This document shows, in pieces, positions 1-9,213 of a stretch of DNA of 64,000 nucleotides. The stretch comes from Ferrovum sp. PN-J185 (GTDB lineage: Bacteria; Pseudomonadota; Gammaproteobacteria; Burkholderiales; Ferrovaceae). Positions within the stretch are counted from its first letter, which is position 1; each line of letters opens with the position of its first letter. The stretch covers positions 248,001 to 312,000 of the forward strand of contig NZ_LQZA01000001.1 in assembly GCF_001581925.1 (NCBI RefSeq), read 5' to 3'. The notes under the pieces are model-generated. The model had not been told where the DNA came from, searched no databases, and saw nothing but the letters and a program-made list of their open reading frames with translations. The position numbers and the translations under genes are program-made.

Positions 1-2385
1 AGGACGATCTCCAGCAACGATAGTGAGTGAGCGATCATGGTGTCTTTCTCTATCACCAAAATGAACCATCACTTCTATGGGGAAATGTTGCAAATGTCTT
101 GATATTCTAGAGTTCAGCGGTTCTTCTAGAGAGGATTGTTGGATTAACCTAGTTTGCAATTCTTCTTCAATACGTTTAATTACATGACGGTAATGATCAT
201 TCTCTTCACTTTTATGAACTATTTGAAATGTATCTAAAGCATAACCATTAAGCGAAGTATGAATTTTTGCCTCTTGAATGGTGTAAGAGATTTTTTCAAA
301 ATAACCACAAATTCTTGCAAATAAAGCTGTTTGATCAGGGGAGTAAATGAGAACCTGAATACCCTCTCCAAGAGGGGAAAGTCTTGCTTTGACAATGGGT
401 TTAGTAGAGTCAATAACTCCTTGTAGCGATCTTGCGTGCCAAGTGATCTCTTTTTCATCATAGCGTTGGAAATAAAACGGATCCACTATCCGCCATAATT
501 TAATTTGTGATGAATCTAATAACCCGTAATGCTTTAAGGTATTTAGAACACGTTGCTTTTTCTCTTCAATCTCGGTATCAATATCAGTTTGATGGCCATC
601 AAAGTAACGTTCAGTGAGTCGATATAAGTCTTCTAGTAATTTGGCTTTCCATGCATTCCATACTTTAGGGCTGGTTCCCCTAACATCTGCTACTGTAAGT
701 AGATACAAGGCAGTTAAATGTCGTTTGTCTTTTACGCTTAAAGCAAATTTCTCAATGACTTCAGGATCAGATAAATCTTGTTTTTGCGCTACGGAAGACA
801 TACGTAAATGGCTCTCAACCAACCAAGATACAAAGTTTGTATCGTATTTTGATAAACCATGCGTAGTACAAAATTCTTGTGCATCCTCACAGCCTAGAAG
901 AGAATGGTCTCCACCTCTGCCTTTGGCAATATCATGAAATAGAGCAGCAATATAGAGTAGATCAACACGATCAAATTGACGCATTAAAATTGAACAAAAT
1001 GGAAACTCATGATCATACTGAGGTACTGCGAATCGTCTTAAGTTAGTTAATACCCGCAGAATGTGTTCATCAACTGTGTAAACATGAAATAAGTCATGTT
1101 GCATTTGCCCTTCGATTTTACCGAAGGAGGGGATATAGCGCCCTAAAATCCCGAAATAATTCATTCTTTTTAATACTTCAGCAGTCCTTAGTGGTTGCCT
1201 AAGTATGTCCATAAACACCTCTTGATTGTGAGGGTTTATACGAAATTGGTGATCAATTAACTTTTGCGCACGCCACAAATCACGAATAGCTGTTGGAGTA
1301 AACCCTCTTAATTTGGGATACTTTTGTAGCATTAAAAAACCGTCAAAAATCAAATCAGGCTGAGTACTGAATAAGTTTTCTGGTGTGGTTCCGAGTAAGT
1401 CATCTTGGCGAATAAAATGATCAGAAAGTCGTTGTTGTTTTTCTGTTTCTTGCGTTTTGGAAAATTGCGCTTTGACTTGTTCAATAATAATAGTGTTAAT
1501 TAATAAGACCGACTTAGCTGTTTGATAGTATTGCTGCATCATCATTTCGCTTGCGCGATGATTTTCTTTGTCTTTAAATCCTAATTCATTTGCTAATTGG
1601 TTTTGATAATCAAACAGCAATCTGTCTTCACGTCTTTTAGCAAGATAATGTAAACGTATTCGTAAGTTTGCAAGATATTTAATTAAAGATTTTATTTTGG
1701 TTATTTCTTGTTCAAATAAAATACCTGCTGTGACTAAGTCTTGCCACGTATTGCCATACCCTGCACCCCAAGACAACCAAATAATGGTGTGCAGATCTCT
1801 AATCCCTCCTGGACTTTCTTTTATATGAGGCTCTAAATTAAAAGCGGTATCATTGTGTTTGTGATGACGATCTTTTTGCTCTTTAATTTTACCTAGGATA
1901 AATTGATTTAAATCCAAAGTATGGAACAAACCTTTTCTCAGTCCTTCCAAGTGGTTTGGTTGACCAATAACCAAACGCGAATCAATAAGGGTTGTTGCAA
2001 TAGTAATATCTTCTTGTGCTACTTCAAGACATTCATCAAGGGTTCTTACGCTATGCCCAACTTCAAGACCAATATCCCAGAATAACCCAATTAATGACTC
2101 AATTTTTGTTAAGCATTCAGTTGATAACTCTTTATCAATTAATATTAGTAAATCTATATCTGAGAAAGGAAATAACTCCGCTCTCCCATAGCCACCAACA
2201 GCAATGAGACTGATTTTGTCATTAAAATCAAACTCTTTCCATATTTTGGTTAATACATCATCAACAACCCCCGTCCACTTATTGAGTAACCAATTTGGAT
2301 TGGGTTTTTGGTAATACTGAGTTTTTAATTTTTCTCGTTGTTCAAGTAAATGTTGACGAATTGTTTTTATATCAATGTTGATCAT
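1..2385 (-). CDS. glnD: Bifunctional uridylyltransferase/uridylyl-removing enzyme GlnD, C-terminus cut by window edge
   Basis: GlnD senses glutamine and adds or removes UMP on PII proteins, setting nitrogen status in the cytoplasm. I translated the minus strand from the ATG at 2385-2383. The frame is open to base 1, giving 795 codons; the family is usually near 860-890 residues, so only the end is missing. The nucleotidyltransferase motif GGYGRAELFPFSDIDLLIL lies near residues 66-84. An HD-domain motif, FHDIAKGRGGDHS, lies near 905-955. The visible end reads LTIVAGDRP, the start of the last ACT domain. Its ATG overlaps the map stop codon (ATGA), so the two are probably translationally coupled. 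No internal stop was seen in the parts I read. Confidence 0.95.
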   Translation of the reverse strand, partial: MINIDIKTIRQHLLEQREKLKTQYYQKPNPNWLLNKWTGVVDDVLTKIWKEFDFNDKISLIAVGGYGRAELFPFSDIDLLILIDKELSTECLTKIESLIGLFWDIGLEVGHSVRTLDECLEVAQEDITIATTLIDSRLVIGQPNHLEGLRKGLFHTLDLNQFILGKIKEQKDRHHKHNDTAFNLEPHIKESPGGIRDLHTIIWLSWGAGYGNTWQDLVTAGILFEQEITKIKSLIKYLANLRIRLHYLAKRREDRLLFDYQNQLANELGFKDKENHRASEMMMQQYYQTAKSVLLINTIIIEQVKAQFSKTQETEKQQRLSDHFIRQDDLLGTTPENLFSTQPDLIFDGFLMLQKYPKLRGFTPTAIRDLWRAQKLIDHQFRINPHNQEVFMDILRQPLRTAEVLKRMNYFGILGRYIPSFGKIEGQMQHDLFHVYTVDEHILRVLTNLRRFAVPQYDHEFPFCSILMRQFDRVDLLYIAALFHDIAKGRGGDHSLLGCEDAQEFCTTHGLSKYDTNFVSWLVESHLRMSSVAQKQDLSDPEVIEKFALSVKDKRHLTALYLLTVADVRGTSPKVWNAWKAKLLEDLYRLTERYFDGHQTDIDTEIEEKKQRVLNTLKHYGLLDSSQIKLWRIVDPFYFQRYDEKEITWHARSLQGVIDSTKPIVKARLSPLGEGIQVLIYSPDQTALFARICGYFEKISYTIQEAKIHTSLNGYALDTFQIVHKSEENDHYRHVIKRIEEELQTRLIQQSSLEEPLNSRISRHLQHFPIEVMVHFGDRERHHDRSLTIVAGDRP

Positions 2386-3176
2386 AATGTAGGACGAGAT
2401 GGACATCCTTCAGATTGTGTCAATACTTCATAACCTGTTTCAGTGACAAGAACCGTGTGTTCCCACTGTGCAGACAAACTGTGATCGGCAGTAACAATAG
2501 TCCAACCGTCAGCTAATTGTCTAATTTCTTTCTTGCCTGCGTTAATCATTGGTTCAATGGTGAAAATCATACCAGGACGAAGTTTTATACCAGTTCCTTT
2601 CCTTCCATAGTGTAAAACTTGGGGGTCCTCATGAAATTCTTTACCAATACCATGTCCGCAAAACTCCCTAACAACACTATAACCTGCATTTTCTGCATAG
2701 GACTGAATAGCAAAACCTATGTCACCTAAAAAGGCCTCAGGCTTAACTTGTTCAATACCAATCCACATAGATTCAAACGTGATTTGGCAGAGTCTTGTTG
2801 CTTGTTTACTACCTTCACCAACCACAAACATTCTACTGGTATCTCCGTGGAAGCCATCCTTAATCACGGTAATATCAAGATTAACAATATCGCCATTTTT
2901 AAGAGTTTTACTACCTGGAATACCATGACAGACTTGGTGGTTAACCGAAGTACAAATCGATTTTGGATAAGGTGTGTAACCCGGAGGGCAATAATTAAGT
3001 GGCGCTGGAATAGTCTGTTGAATATTTACCATGTAGTCATGGCATAACCTATCAAGCTCTTCTGTAGTAACGCCCGGTTTAACATAAGGGGTAATAAAAT
3101 CAAGGACTTCGCTGGCTAAGCGCCCAGCAACACGCATTGCTGCGATTTCTTGTGTATTTTTAATATGAATTTTCAT
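2382..3176 (-). CDS. map: Methionine aminopeptidase, type I
   Basis: Removes the N-terminal methionine from new proteins. The 264-residue length is normal for the single-domain bacterial type I enzyme. All five metal ligands expected for the family are visible: D101, D112, H175, E208 and E239, with the substrate-binding His at H84 (VCHGIPG). It is divergent from rpsB, the usual arrangement in proteobacteria, and its stop overlaps the glnD start by four bases. A minus-strand promoter with a perfect TATAAT lies just upstream. Confidence 0.97.
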   Translation of the reverse strand: MKIHIKNTQEIAAMRVAGRLASEVLDFITPYVKPGVTTEELDRLCHDYMVNIQQTIPAPLNYCPPGYTPYPKSICTSVNHQVCHGIPGSKTLKNGDIVNLDITVIKDGFHGDTSRMFVVGEGSKQATRLCQITFESMWIGIEQVKPEAFLGDIGFAIQSYAENAGYSVVREFCGHGIGKEFHEDPQVLHYGRKGTGIKLRPGMIFTIEPMINAGKKEIRQLADGWTIVTADHSLSAQWEHTVLVTETGYEVLTQSEGCPSRPTL

Positions 3177-3202
3177 GGAATGACCTAATGATATTTATTT
3201 GC

Positions 3203-3232
3203 ATTATAGCATTTTAGGGTACGTTCCTTGAA
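3203..3232 (-). promoter_or_regulatory. Predicted sigma70 promoter of map-glnD
   Basis: Read on the minus strand: TTCAAG, 18 bases, TATAAT, with TG one base upstream of the -10 (extended -10). The -10 is at 3203-3208 and the -35 at 3227-3232. The -35 lies on top of the -35 of the divergent rpsB promoter, so polymerase should bind only one of the two at a time. Confidence 0.55.
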
Positions 3233-3256
3233 AACAACCCTTAAAAATGCTAAAAT
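3228..3256 (+). promoter_or_regulatory. Predicted strong sigma70 promoter of rpsB-tsf
   Basis: TTGAAA (3228-3233), 17-base spacer, TAAAAT (3251-3256), with TG one base upstream of the -10. Transcription should start near 3263, giving a leader of about 160 bases before rpsB, long enough to carry the hairpins described next. Confidence 0.7.
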
Positions 3257-3343
3257 TAAGAGCTTTTATTAAAAGGTCTATGAAAGACTTTAAGATAGAA
3301 GCTGGAGAATTCGTTACATACGATTCTATTTTAAAACGACTCA

Positions 3344-3391
3344 TGCCGATATATTGTTAGGGTGCTTTTTTAAAAAGTTAGCTAATCGGCA
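3344..3391 (+). promoter_or_regulatory. rpsB mRNA leader hairpin
   Basis: TGCCGAT at 3344-3350 pairs perfectly with ATCGGCA at 3385-3391. It encloses a 34-base arm holding a smaller T-run/A-run dyad. The position fits an S2-type autoregulatory leader. In gammaproteobacteria S2 is known to repress rpsB-tsf through its leader; whether this one works in the same way is inference. Confidence 0.4.
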
Positions 3392-3405
3392 GAGGCTCAA
3401 CCCTC

Positions 3406-3419
3406 ACACTAAGGAGTGT
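3406..3419 (+). promoter_or_regulatory. Hairpin enclosing the rpsB Shine-Dalgarno
   Basis: ACACT (3406-3410) pairs with AGTGT (3415-3419) around an AAGG tetraloop. The Shine-Dalgarno AAGGAG is therefore half in the loop and half in the stem. The rpsB ATG follows at 3424. This is a candidate on/off element for translation. Confidence 0.4.
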
Positions 3420-3423
3420 TTTT

Positions 3424-4164
3424 ATGTCAGTTACAATGCGTCAAATGTTAGAAGCTGGTGTTCACTTTGGGCATCAAACCCGTTTTTGGAATCCCAAGAT
3501 GGCCCCTTACATCTTTGGTCATCGTAATAAAATCCATATTATTAATTTAGAAAAAACGTTGCCGATGTACCAAGAAGCCATGAAGTTTATCCGTCAGGTG
3601 GCAAATAACAAAGGTACCGTTTTGTTTGTTGGAACTAAACGTCAAGCAAGAGAAATCGTTCGCGAAGAGGCTTTACGCAGCAACTCGCCGTTCGTTGATC
3701 ACCGTTGGCTTGGTGGTATGTTAACCAATTTTAAAACTGTTAAACAGTCAATTAAACGTCTCAACGAATTAACAACAATGACAACCGATGGTACTTTAGA
3801 AAAGTTACCAAAAAAAGAAGCATTGAACTATCAACGTGAATTGGAAAAATTGGAACGCAGTCTTGGTGGTTTCAAAGACATGCAAGGTATTCCTGATGCT
3901 ATGTTTGTAATCGACGTGGGTTACCAGAAAAATGCTATTGTTGAAGCTCGTAAGTTAGGTATTCCAATTATCGGTGTGGTTGATACCAATAACTCTACCG
4001 AAGGGGTTGACTACGTGATTCCTGGTAATGATGACTCAACGCGTGCTATTCGTTTGTATGCTCGTGGTGTTGCTGATGCTATCTTGGAAGGTCGTTCTGC
4101 AAGTATTTCCGAAATCGTCAAAGGCGAAGAGTACGAAGAAGTTGTTGAGCCTACACAAGAGTAA
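3424..4164 (+). CDS. rpsB: 30S ribosomal protein S2
   Basis: Structural protein of the small ribosomal subunit. The 246 residues fit bacterial S2 (usually about 240). The start shows the family signature [20 protein letters not shown], and the middle holds [18 protein letters not shown] and [11 protein letters not shown]. Shine-Dalgarno AAGGAG precedes the ATG. It is followed by tsf, pyrH and frr in the classic order. Expression is probably driven by the promoter at 3228-3256 and tuned by the leader hairpins. Confidence 0.98.
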   Translation: MSVTMRQMLEAGVHFGHQTRFWNPKMAPYIFGHRNKIHIINLEKTLPMYQEAMKFIRQVANNKGTVLFVGTKRQAREIVREEALRSNSPFVDHRWLGGMLTNFKTVKQSIKRLNELTTMTTDGTLEKLPKKEALNYQRELEKLERSLGGFKDMQGIPDAMFVIDVGYQKNAIVEARKLGIPIIGVVDTNNSTEGVDYVIPGNDDSTRAIRLYARGVADAILEGRSASISEIVKGEEYEEVVEPTQE

Positions 4165-4205
4165 TAGTGTTGTCTAATTAAGATAAAGCTTTAAGGAGTT
4201 TGAAA

Positions 4206-5093
4206 ATGGCGGAAATTACCGCAAGTTTAGTGAAAGAGTTACGTGAGTTAACTGGTCTTGGCATGATGGAATGTAAAAAGGCTCTCACAGAATCTAATGG
4301 TGACTTAAAGGCTGCCGAAGATTTATTAAGAATACGTAGTGGTGCAAAAGCCAGTAAAGCAGCTGGCCGAATCGCTGCTGAAGGCGTGGTTGCAACTTAC
4401 GTAAATGCAGAAGGCAATCTCGGTGTAATGGTTGAAGTTAATTGCGAGACTGACTTTGTTGGTAAAAATGAAGATTTCGTTTCTTTTGCAAAAATGGCTG
4501 CAGAATGTGCCGCCAACTCTCAAGTTGCTGATGTAGAGACCTTGGGTCAATGCAAAACTTCAGCCGGTGAAATTCTTGAGGAATCAAGAAAAGCTTTGGT
4601 TATGAAATTAGGCGAGAATGTAACTATTCGTCGTTTTGCGCGCTTTAATGCGAAGGGTCGTCTTTCTCAATATCTTCATGGTGCAAAAATTGGTGTCATG
4701 ATTGACGTTGAGGGTGGAGATGATGCTTTAGGTAAAGACTTGGCTATGCATATTGCTGCAAGTAAACCAATTTGTGTTTCTAAGGACGAAGTGCCTGCGG
4801 AAATCTTAACTAAAGAGCGTGAGATTTATACTGCTCAGGCAGCTGAATCTGGTAAACCAGCTGATATTATCGCTAAGATGGTGGATGGAAGAATTGCAAA
4901 ATATTTGGCTGAGGTAACCTTAATGGGACAACCTTTTGTTAAAGATCCAGATCAGACCGTGGAAAAATTATTGGCTGCCAAAAAAGCCCGAGTTCATAGT
5001 TTCACCATGTATGTGGTTGGTGAAGGTATTGAGAAAAAAAGTGAAGACTTTGCGGCTGAAGTAGCTGCTGCTGCTGGCGCTGCGATGGCTTAA
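4206..5093 (+). CDS. tsf: Translation elongation factor Ts
   Basis: Nucleotide exchange factor that recycles EF-Tu-GDP to EF-Tu-GTP. 295 residues. The N-terminal UBA-like region ([20 protein letters not shown]) and the TDFVGK motif at 82-87, which contacts EF-Tu, are present. An in-frame TTG lies six bases upstream. I chose ATG 4206 because AAGGAG (4193-4198) sits seven bases before it. It is probably co-transcribed with rpsB. Confidence 0.98.
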   Translation: MAEITASLVKELRELTGLGMMECKKALTESNGDLKAAEDLLRIRSGAKASKAAGRIAAEGVVATYVNAEGNLGVMVEVNCETDFVGKNEDFVSFAKMAAECAANSQVADVETLGQCKTSAGEILEESRKALVMKLGENVTIRRFARFNAKGRLSQYLHGAKIGVMIDVEGGDDALGKDLAMHIAASKPICVSKDEVPAEILTKEREIYTAQAAESGKPADIIAKMVDGRIAKYLAEVTLMGQPFVKDPDQTVEKLLAAKKARVHSFTMYVVGEGIEKKSEDFAAEVAAAAGAAMA

Positions 5094-5095
5094 CC

Positions 5096-5812
5096 ATGAC
5101 CCAACCCGTATACAAACGAATATTAGTAAAACTATCAGGTGAAGCCTTGATGGGGTCGGATGCATACGGGATTAATCGAGCGACCATTGATCGGATTGTC
5201 GCTCAATTAGCGGAAGTTCAACGCTTAGGCGTCGAGCTTGCCGTGGTTATTGGTGGGGGCAATATCTTTAGAGGTGTTGCTTTGGGTGCTGAAGGTATGG
5301 ATCGCGCTACAGCTGACTACATGGGTATGCTTGCCACGGTAATGAATGCTTTAGCGCTTCAAGATGCAATGAAGCGAGTTGGTCTGGTCAGCCGAGTTCA
5401 GTCAGCTCTTCATGTGGATCAAGTTGCAGAGCCTTATATTCGTGGTAAAGCATTGCGTTACCTAGAGGACGGTCGCGTCGTTATTTTTGCAGCTGGAACT
5501 GGTAACCCTTTTTTTACCACTGATACTGCAGCGGCTCTTCGCGGCATGGAAATGAATGTAGATGTTGTTTTAAAGGCCACTAAAGTTGATGGTATTTACA
5601 CTGCTGATCCAGTGAAAAATCCTGAAGCCAAACGTTATGAATCCTTAACTTTTGAAGAAGCGATTGTCAATAATCTACAGGTTATGGATGCTACTGCATT
5701 GACCTTATGTCGTGATCAAAATATGCCTCTGTGTGTATTTAGTATCTTCAAAGAAGGAGCTCTAAAACGGGTGGTTATGGGTGAGCCTGAAGGAACCTTT
5801 GTTAGGAATTAA
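5096..5812 (+). CDS. pyrH: UMP kinase
   Basis: Phosphorylates UMP to UDP in pyrimidine nucleotide synthesis; bacterial UMPKs belong to the amino-acid-kinase fold, not the eukaryotic UMP/CMP kinase fold. 238 residues. The phosphate-binding KLSGEAL near residue 12, the [11 protein letters not shown] loop, and the nucleotide-binding stretch [16 protein letters not shown] are visible. It starts two bases after the tsf stop with no strong Shine-Dalgarno of its own, suggesting translational coupling. Confidence 0.97.
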   Translation: MTQPVYKRILVKLSGEALMGSDAYGINRATIDRIVAQLAEVQRLGVELAVVIGGGNIFRGVALGAEGMDRATADYMGMLATVMNALALQDAMKRVGLVSRVQSALHVDQVAEPYIRGKALRYLEDGRVVIFAAGTGNPFFTTDTAAALRGMEMNVDVVLKATKVDGIYTADPVKNPEAKRYESLTFEEAIVNNLQVMDATALTLCRDQNMPLCVFSIFKEGALKRVVMGEPEGTFVRN

Positions 5813-5827
5813 ATTGGAGCCAGTGGA

Positions 5828-6385
5828 ATGATTGCTGACGTAAAAAAAACTGCTGAACAAAAAATGGCAAAGTCTGTTGAAACACTGAAAACTGACTTGT
5901 CTAAAGTGAGAACTGGTCGAGCCCATGCGGGAATATTAGACCATGTTATGGTTGATTATTACGGTAATCCTACCCCTGTTAATCAAGTGGCTAATGTGAA
6001 CTTAATTGATGCGCGAACAATTGGTGTTTCTCCTTATGAGAAAAATTTGTTGTCTGCCATTGAAAAAGCAATTAGAGAGTCTGATTTGGGCTTAAATCCA
6101 GCCAGTCAAGGAGATCTAATCCGCGTTCCTATGCCTGCTTTAACAGAAGAAAGACGCAGGGATTTAACTAAAGTCGTTAAATCTGAGGCAGAAAATGCGC
6201 GAGTTGCTGTTAGAAATATTAGACGAGATGCAATTGGTCAATTGAAAGATTTGCTTAAGGCTAAATCTATTTCAGAAGATGAAGACCGTAAAGCACAGGA
6301 TGATATACAAAAATTAACTGATAAATTTATAGCAGAAGTTGATAAATTATTGGTTACCAAAGAAGCTGAATTAATGGCTGTTTAA
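5828..6385 (+). CDS. frr: Ribosome recycling factor
   Basis: Splits post-termination ribosomes together with EF-G. 185 residues is the standard length. Recognisable stretches are the N-terminal helix with [15 protein letters not shown], then [12 protein letters not shown] and the C-terminal helical bundle [18 protein letters not shown] Shine-Dalgarno lies before the ATG. It ends the rpsB-tsf-pyrH-frr block and leads into the envelope genes. Confidence 0.97.
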   Translation: MIADVKKTAEQKMAKSVETLKTDLSKVRTGRAHAGILDHVMVDYYGNPTPVNQVANVNLIDARTIGVSPYEKNLLSAIEKAIRESDLGLNPASQGDLIRVPMPALTEERRRDLTKVVKSEAENARVAVRNIRRDAIGQLKDLLKAKSISEDEDRKAQDDIQKLTDKFIAEVDKLLVTKEAELMAV

Positions 6386-6411
6386 CTGAACTATCAACCT
6401 GAGGACTTGCC

Positions 6412-7194
6412 ATGAGTAATACGAACAGCTCTACCTTAGCAATTCCTGAGGTTGGTTCAATTCCTCAGCATATTGCTGTTATCATGGATGGCAATGGTCG
6501 TTGGGCTAGAAAAAAATTATTACCAAGAATTGCAGGGCATAGACGTGGAACAGATTCTGTTCGTTCATTAGTTAAATCTGCAATTGATCTTGGTATTCCT
6601 TATGTTACTTTGTTTGCCTTTAGTAGTGAGAACTGGCGCCGTCCGGCAGATGAAGTATCTATGTTGATGCAGTTGTTTTTAACTGTATTAAAAAAAGAAA
6701 TCAACCGATTACATCGTCACAATATTCGCCTACGTGTAGTAGGTGATGTTTCTCAATTTGATACGCCGTTACAAGAGTTAATTCGTTCTTCTGAACAATT
6801 AACTGAAAAAAACACTCAATTAACCCTCACTATCGCGGCAAATTACGGCGGAAGATGGGATGTTTTGCAGGCCTTTAATAGGCTTATGAGAGAGTGTCCC
6901 GAAAAGATTGAACAAGATATTTCTGAGAGCGATTTGACTCCCTATTTATCTATGGGGAATATTCCTGAGCCTGATTTGTTTATTCGTACAGGTGGGGAAA
7001 AACGTATAAGTAATTTCTTATTATGGCAATTAGCCTACACGGAATTATATTTCACAGATACTTTATGGCCTGACTTTGATGAAGACAGTCTTAAAGAAGC
7101 AATACTATCCTATCAGTCAAGGGAGAGACGCTTCGGTAGAACCAGCGAGCAAGTGTCTCAATCAAGCTGGCCAAGTATTTCTGCGGCCATATAA
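6412..7194 (+). CDS. uppS: Undecaprenyl diphosphate synthase (cis-prenyltransferase)
   Basis: Makes the C55 lipid carrier used for peptidoglycan and O-antigen. 260 residues. All family blocks are present in order: AVIMDGNGRWARK with catalytic Asp near 26, FAFSSENWRRP, IAANYGGRWD, and the C-terminal PDLFIRTGGEKRISNFLLWQ followed by AYTELYFTDTLWPDF. It lies 17 bases before cdsA in the conserved envelope run. Confidence 0.97.
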   Translation: MSNTNSSTLAIPEVGSIPQHIAVIMDGNGRWARKKLLPRIAGHRRGTDSVRSLVKSAIDLGIPYVTLFAFSSENWRRPADEVSMLMQLFLTVLKKEINRLHRHNIRLRVVGDVSQFDTPLQELIRSSEQLTEKNTQLTLTIAANYGGRWDVLQAFNRLMRECPEKIEQDISESDLTPYLSMGNIPEPDLFIRTGGEKRISNFLLWQLAYTELYFTDTLWPDFDEDSLKEAILSYQSRERRFGRTSEQVSQSSWPSISAAI

Positions 7195-7203
7195 TTAATC
7201 TAT

Positions 7204-8025
7204 ATGTTAAAACAGCGTCTTGTCACTGCCTTTTTCTTGTTGTTGGGCATGGGATGGGCGTTGTTTTATACAACTGCAAATCAGTGGCACGTGATTGTGG
7301 CTATTATTGCCTTATTCAGTTTTTGGGAATGGGCTCAGCTTGGACGTTTTAGCCGGTTAGAAACCTACTCTTATTTGTTGTTAACAGCAGTTTGTTATGC
7401 TGTGATTGAAATTCTGTTTGCGCACAGTCATATCCCCTTCGTATTAAATATTCTTGCTATCTTATTTTGGTTAATAGTGGCGCCTCTCTGGCTCAAAAAT
7501 CTCTGGCACATAGAGAATAAATGGGGGCACGCTCTGCTAGGTTGGTTGTTATTGTTTTCAACTATGTTCTCACTGGCTGTGATTAAACAATCAGGAGCAA
7601 TTCAATTGTTATTACTATTAATTATTATTTGGTTATCTGATAGTGCTGCATATTTTACTGGTAAAGCAATCGGTAAACATAAATTAGCACCAAGTATTAG
7701 CCCAGGGAAAACCTGGGAGGGTGTGACGGGTGCATTAGTGATGGTCTGTTTATATGGTATTTTTTTACAATTTTTTTGGCCATGGACCGAGCTTCCTTTG
7801 ATTGGTTGGATTAAAAATCATCAATTTAATTTTTATACGTTACTAATAGTTATAGCTATACTGGGTATTCAAGGTGACTTGTTTGAGTCATGGTTAAAAC
7901 GTTGCGTAGGTGTTAAAGACAGTGGTTTTATTTTGCCGGGCCACGGTGGCGTTTTAGATAGAATCGATGCCTTGATTGCTACGTTGCCAGTCATGGCAAT
8001 ATGGACTGAGAGTTTAGTCAGATAA
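7204..8025 (+). CDS. cdsA: Phosphatidate cytidylyltransferase
   Basis: Integral membrane enzyme making CDP-diacylglycerol from phosphatidate and CTP, the branch point of phospholipid synthesis. 273 residues with multiple hydrophobic helices. The CTP-transferase signature is split across SDSAAYFTGKAIGKHKLAP, SPGKTWEG, and the C-terminal GDLFESWLKRCVGVKDSG followed by LPGHGGVLDRIDA. The dxr start follows one base after its stop. Confidence 0.96.
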   Translation: MLKQRLVTAFFLLLGMGWALFYTTANQWHVIVAIIALFSFWEWAQLGRFSRLETYSYLLLTAVCYAVIEILFAHSHIPFVLNILAILFWLIVAPLWLKNLWHIENKWGHALLGWLLLFSTMFSLAVIKQSGAIQLLLLLIIIWLSDSAAYFTGKAIGKHKLAPSISPGKTWEGVTGALVMVCLYGIFLQFFWPWTELPLIGWIKNHQFNFYTLLIVIAILGIQGDLFESWLKRCVGVKDSGFILPGHGGVLDRIDALIATLPVMAIWTESLVR

Positions 8026-8026
8026 T

Positions 8027-9208
8027 ATGACACAGCAACACATTACAATATTAGGGTCAACTGGATCCATAGGCTGTAGTACTTTGCAAGTCATTGCCAT
8101 GTACCCTGAAAAATACAGGGTATATGCATTAACGGCTTTTAGTAATAGCGAATTGTTACTTGAGCAATGTAAAGAGTTTAAACCTGCCTATGCGGTGTTA
8201 GTTAATGTTGATGTAAATGAAGAGTTAATTCAGCGATTCAAAGACCAACAAACGCAATTATTATTTGGTATTGATGCGTTAGAAGAGGTTGCAGCAAACC
8301 ACTCTGTTGATACAGTAATGGCTGCTATAGTGGGGATAGCGGGTCTTAAACCCACTCTTGCAGCAGCATCACGTGGTAAAAGAATATTGTTAGCCAATAA
8401 AGAGTCTTTAGTTGTGTCGGGGCAATTATTAATCGATGCCGTAAAACTCAGTCAAGCAATCCTTCTTCCCGTAGACAGTGAGCACAATGCGATATTTCAA
8501 TCTTTACCAATAAACCATCAAAGAGGGCTTACTGAATCTGGCGTCGAAAAAATCATCTTAACAGCTTCAGGCGGTCCTTTTTTACATAACCAATTAAATG
8601 AGTTAGCAGATATCACTCCAGAGCAAGCATGCAAGCATCCAAACTGGAGTATGGGTAAAAAAATATCGGTTGATTCTGCTACGATGATGAATAAAGCTTT
8701 GGAATTAATTGAAGCATGTTGGTTATTTAATGCAAGCCCATCTCAAATCGAGGTACTGATTCATCCGCAAAGCATTATTCACTCTATGGTAGCCTATAGA
8801 GATGGCTCAGTTATCGCTCAATTAGGATGTCCCGATATGCGAACTCCGATTGCGCATGCATTAGCTTATCCAGATAGAATTAAATCAGGTGTCCCTACTT
8901 TAGATCTCGCTAAGGTGGGAAGCTTGCAATTTGAAGCAGTTAATTTAGATCGTTTCCCAGTTATTCGTTTGGCTTATGAAGTTGTGAAAACAGGTGGAAC
9001 AGCCAGTACAATTTTAAATGCTGCAAATGAGGTGGCTGTTGAAAGCTTTTTAAATAGACGCATTCGTTTTAATCAAATAACCGACGTTATTGAGGCAGTA
9101 TTGAATCAGATGACAATTAACTCAGTGGACTCGTTAGATGTGGTGTTAGCAGCAGACCAACAAGCCAGAGTCTTAACTTATACTGTTATTGAAAAAAATG
9201 AGGTGTAA
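8027..9208 (+). CDS. dxr: 1-deoxy-D-xylulose 5-phosphate reductoisomerase
   Basis: Second enzyme of the MEP pathway to isoprenoids: NADPH-dependent conversion of DXP to MEP. 393 residues. The NADPH loop GSTGSIGCSTLQV starts near residue 10. LLANKESLV and the metal-binding VDSEHNAIFQ block follow, then the substrate-loop region SMGKKISVDSATMMNKALE. It supplies the precursors used by UppS upstream. Confidence 0.97.
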   Translation: MTQQHITILGSTGSIGCSTLQVIAMYPEKYRVYALTAFSNSELLLEQCKEFKPAYAVLVNVDVNEELIQRFKDQQTQLLFGIDALEEVAANHSVDTVMAAIVGIAGLKPTLAAASRGKRILLANKESLVVSGQLLIDAVKLSQAILLPVDSEHNAIFQSLPINHQRGLTESGVEKIILTASGGPFLHNQLNELADITPEQACKHPNWSMGKKISVDSATMMNKALELIEACWLFNASPSQIEVLIHPQSIIHSMVAYRDGSVIAQLGCPDMRTPIAHALAYPDRIKSGVPTLDLAKVGSLQFEAVNLDRFPVIRLAYEVVKTGGTASTILNAANEVAVESFLNRRIRFNQITDVIEAVLNQMTINSVDSLDVVLAADQQARVLTYTVIEKNEV

Positions 9209-9213
9209 AGTAT

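Noticed and set aside
234-937. Two apparent open frames near the left edge (minus 234-461 and plus 614-937)
   Set aside because: Both are shadows of glnD, which runs unbroken through the region in another frame with recognisable motifs.
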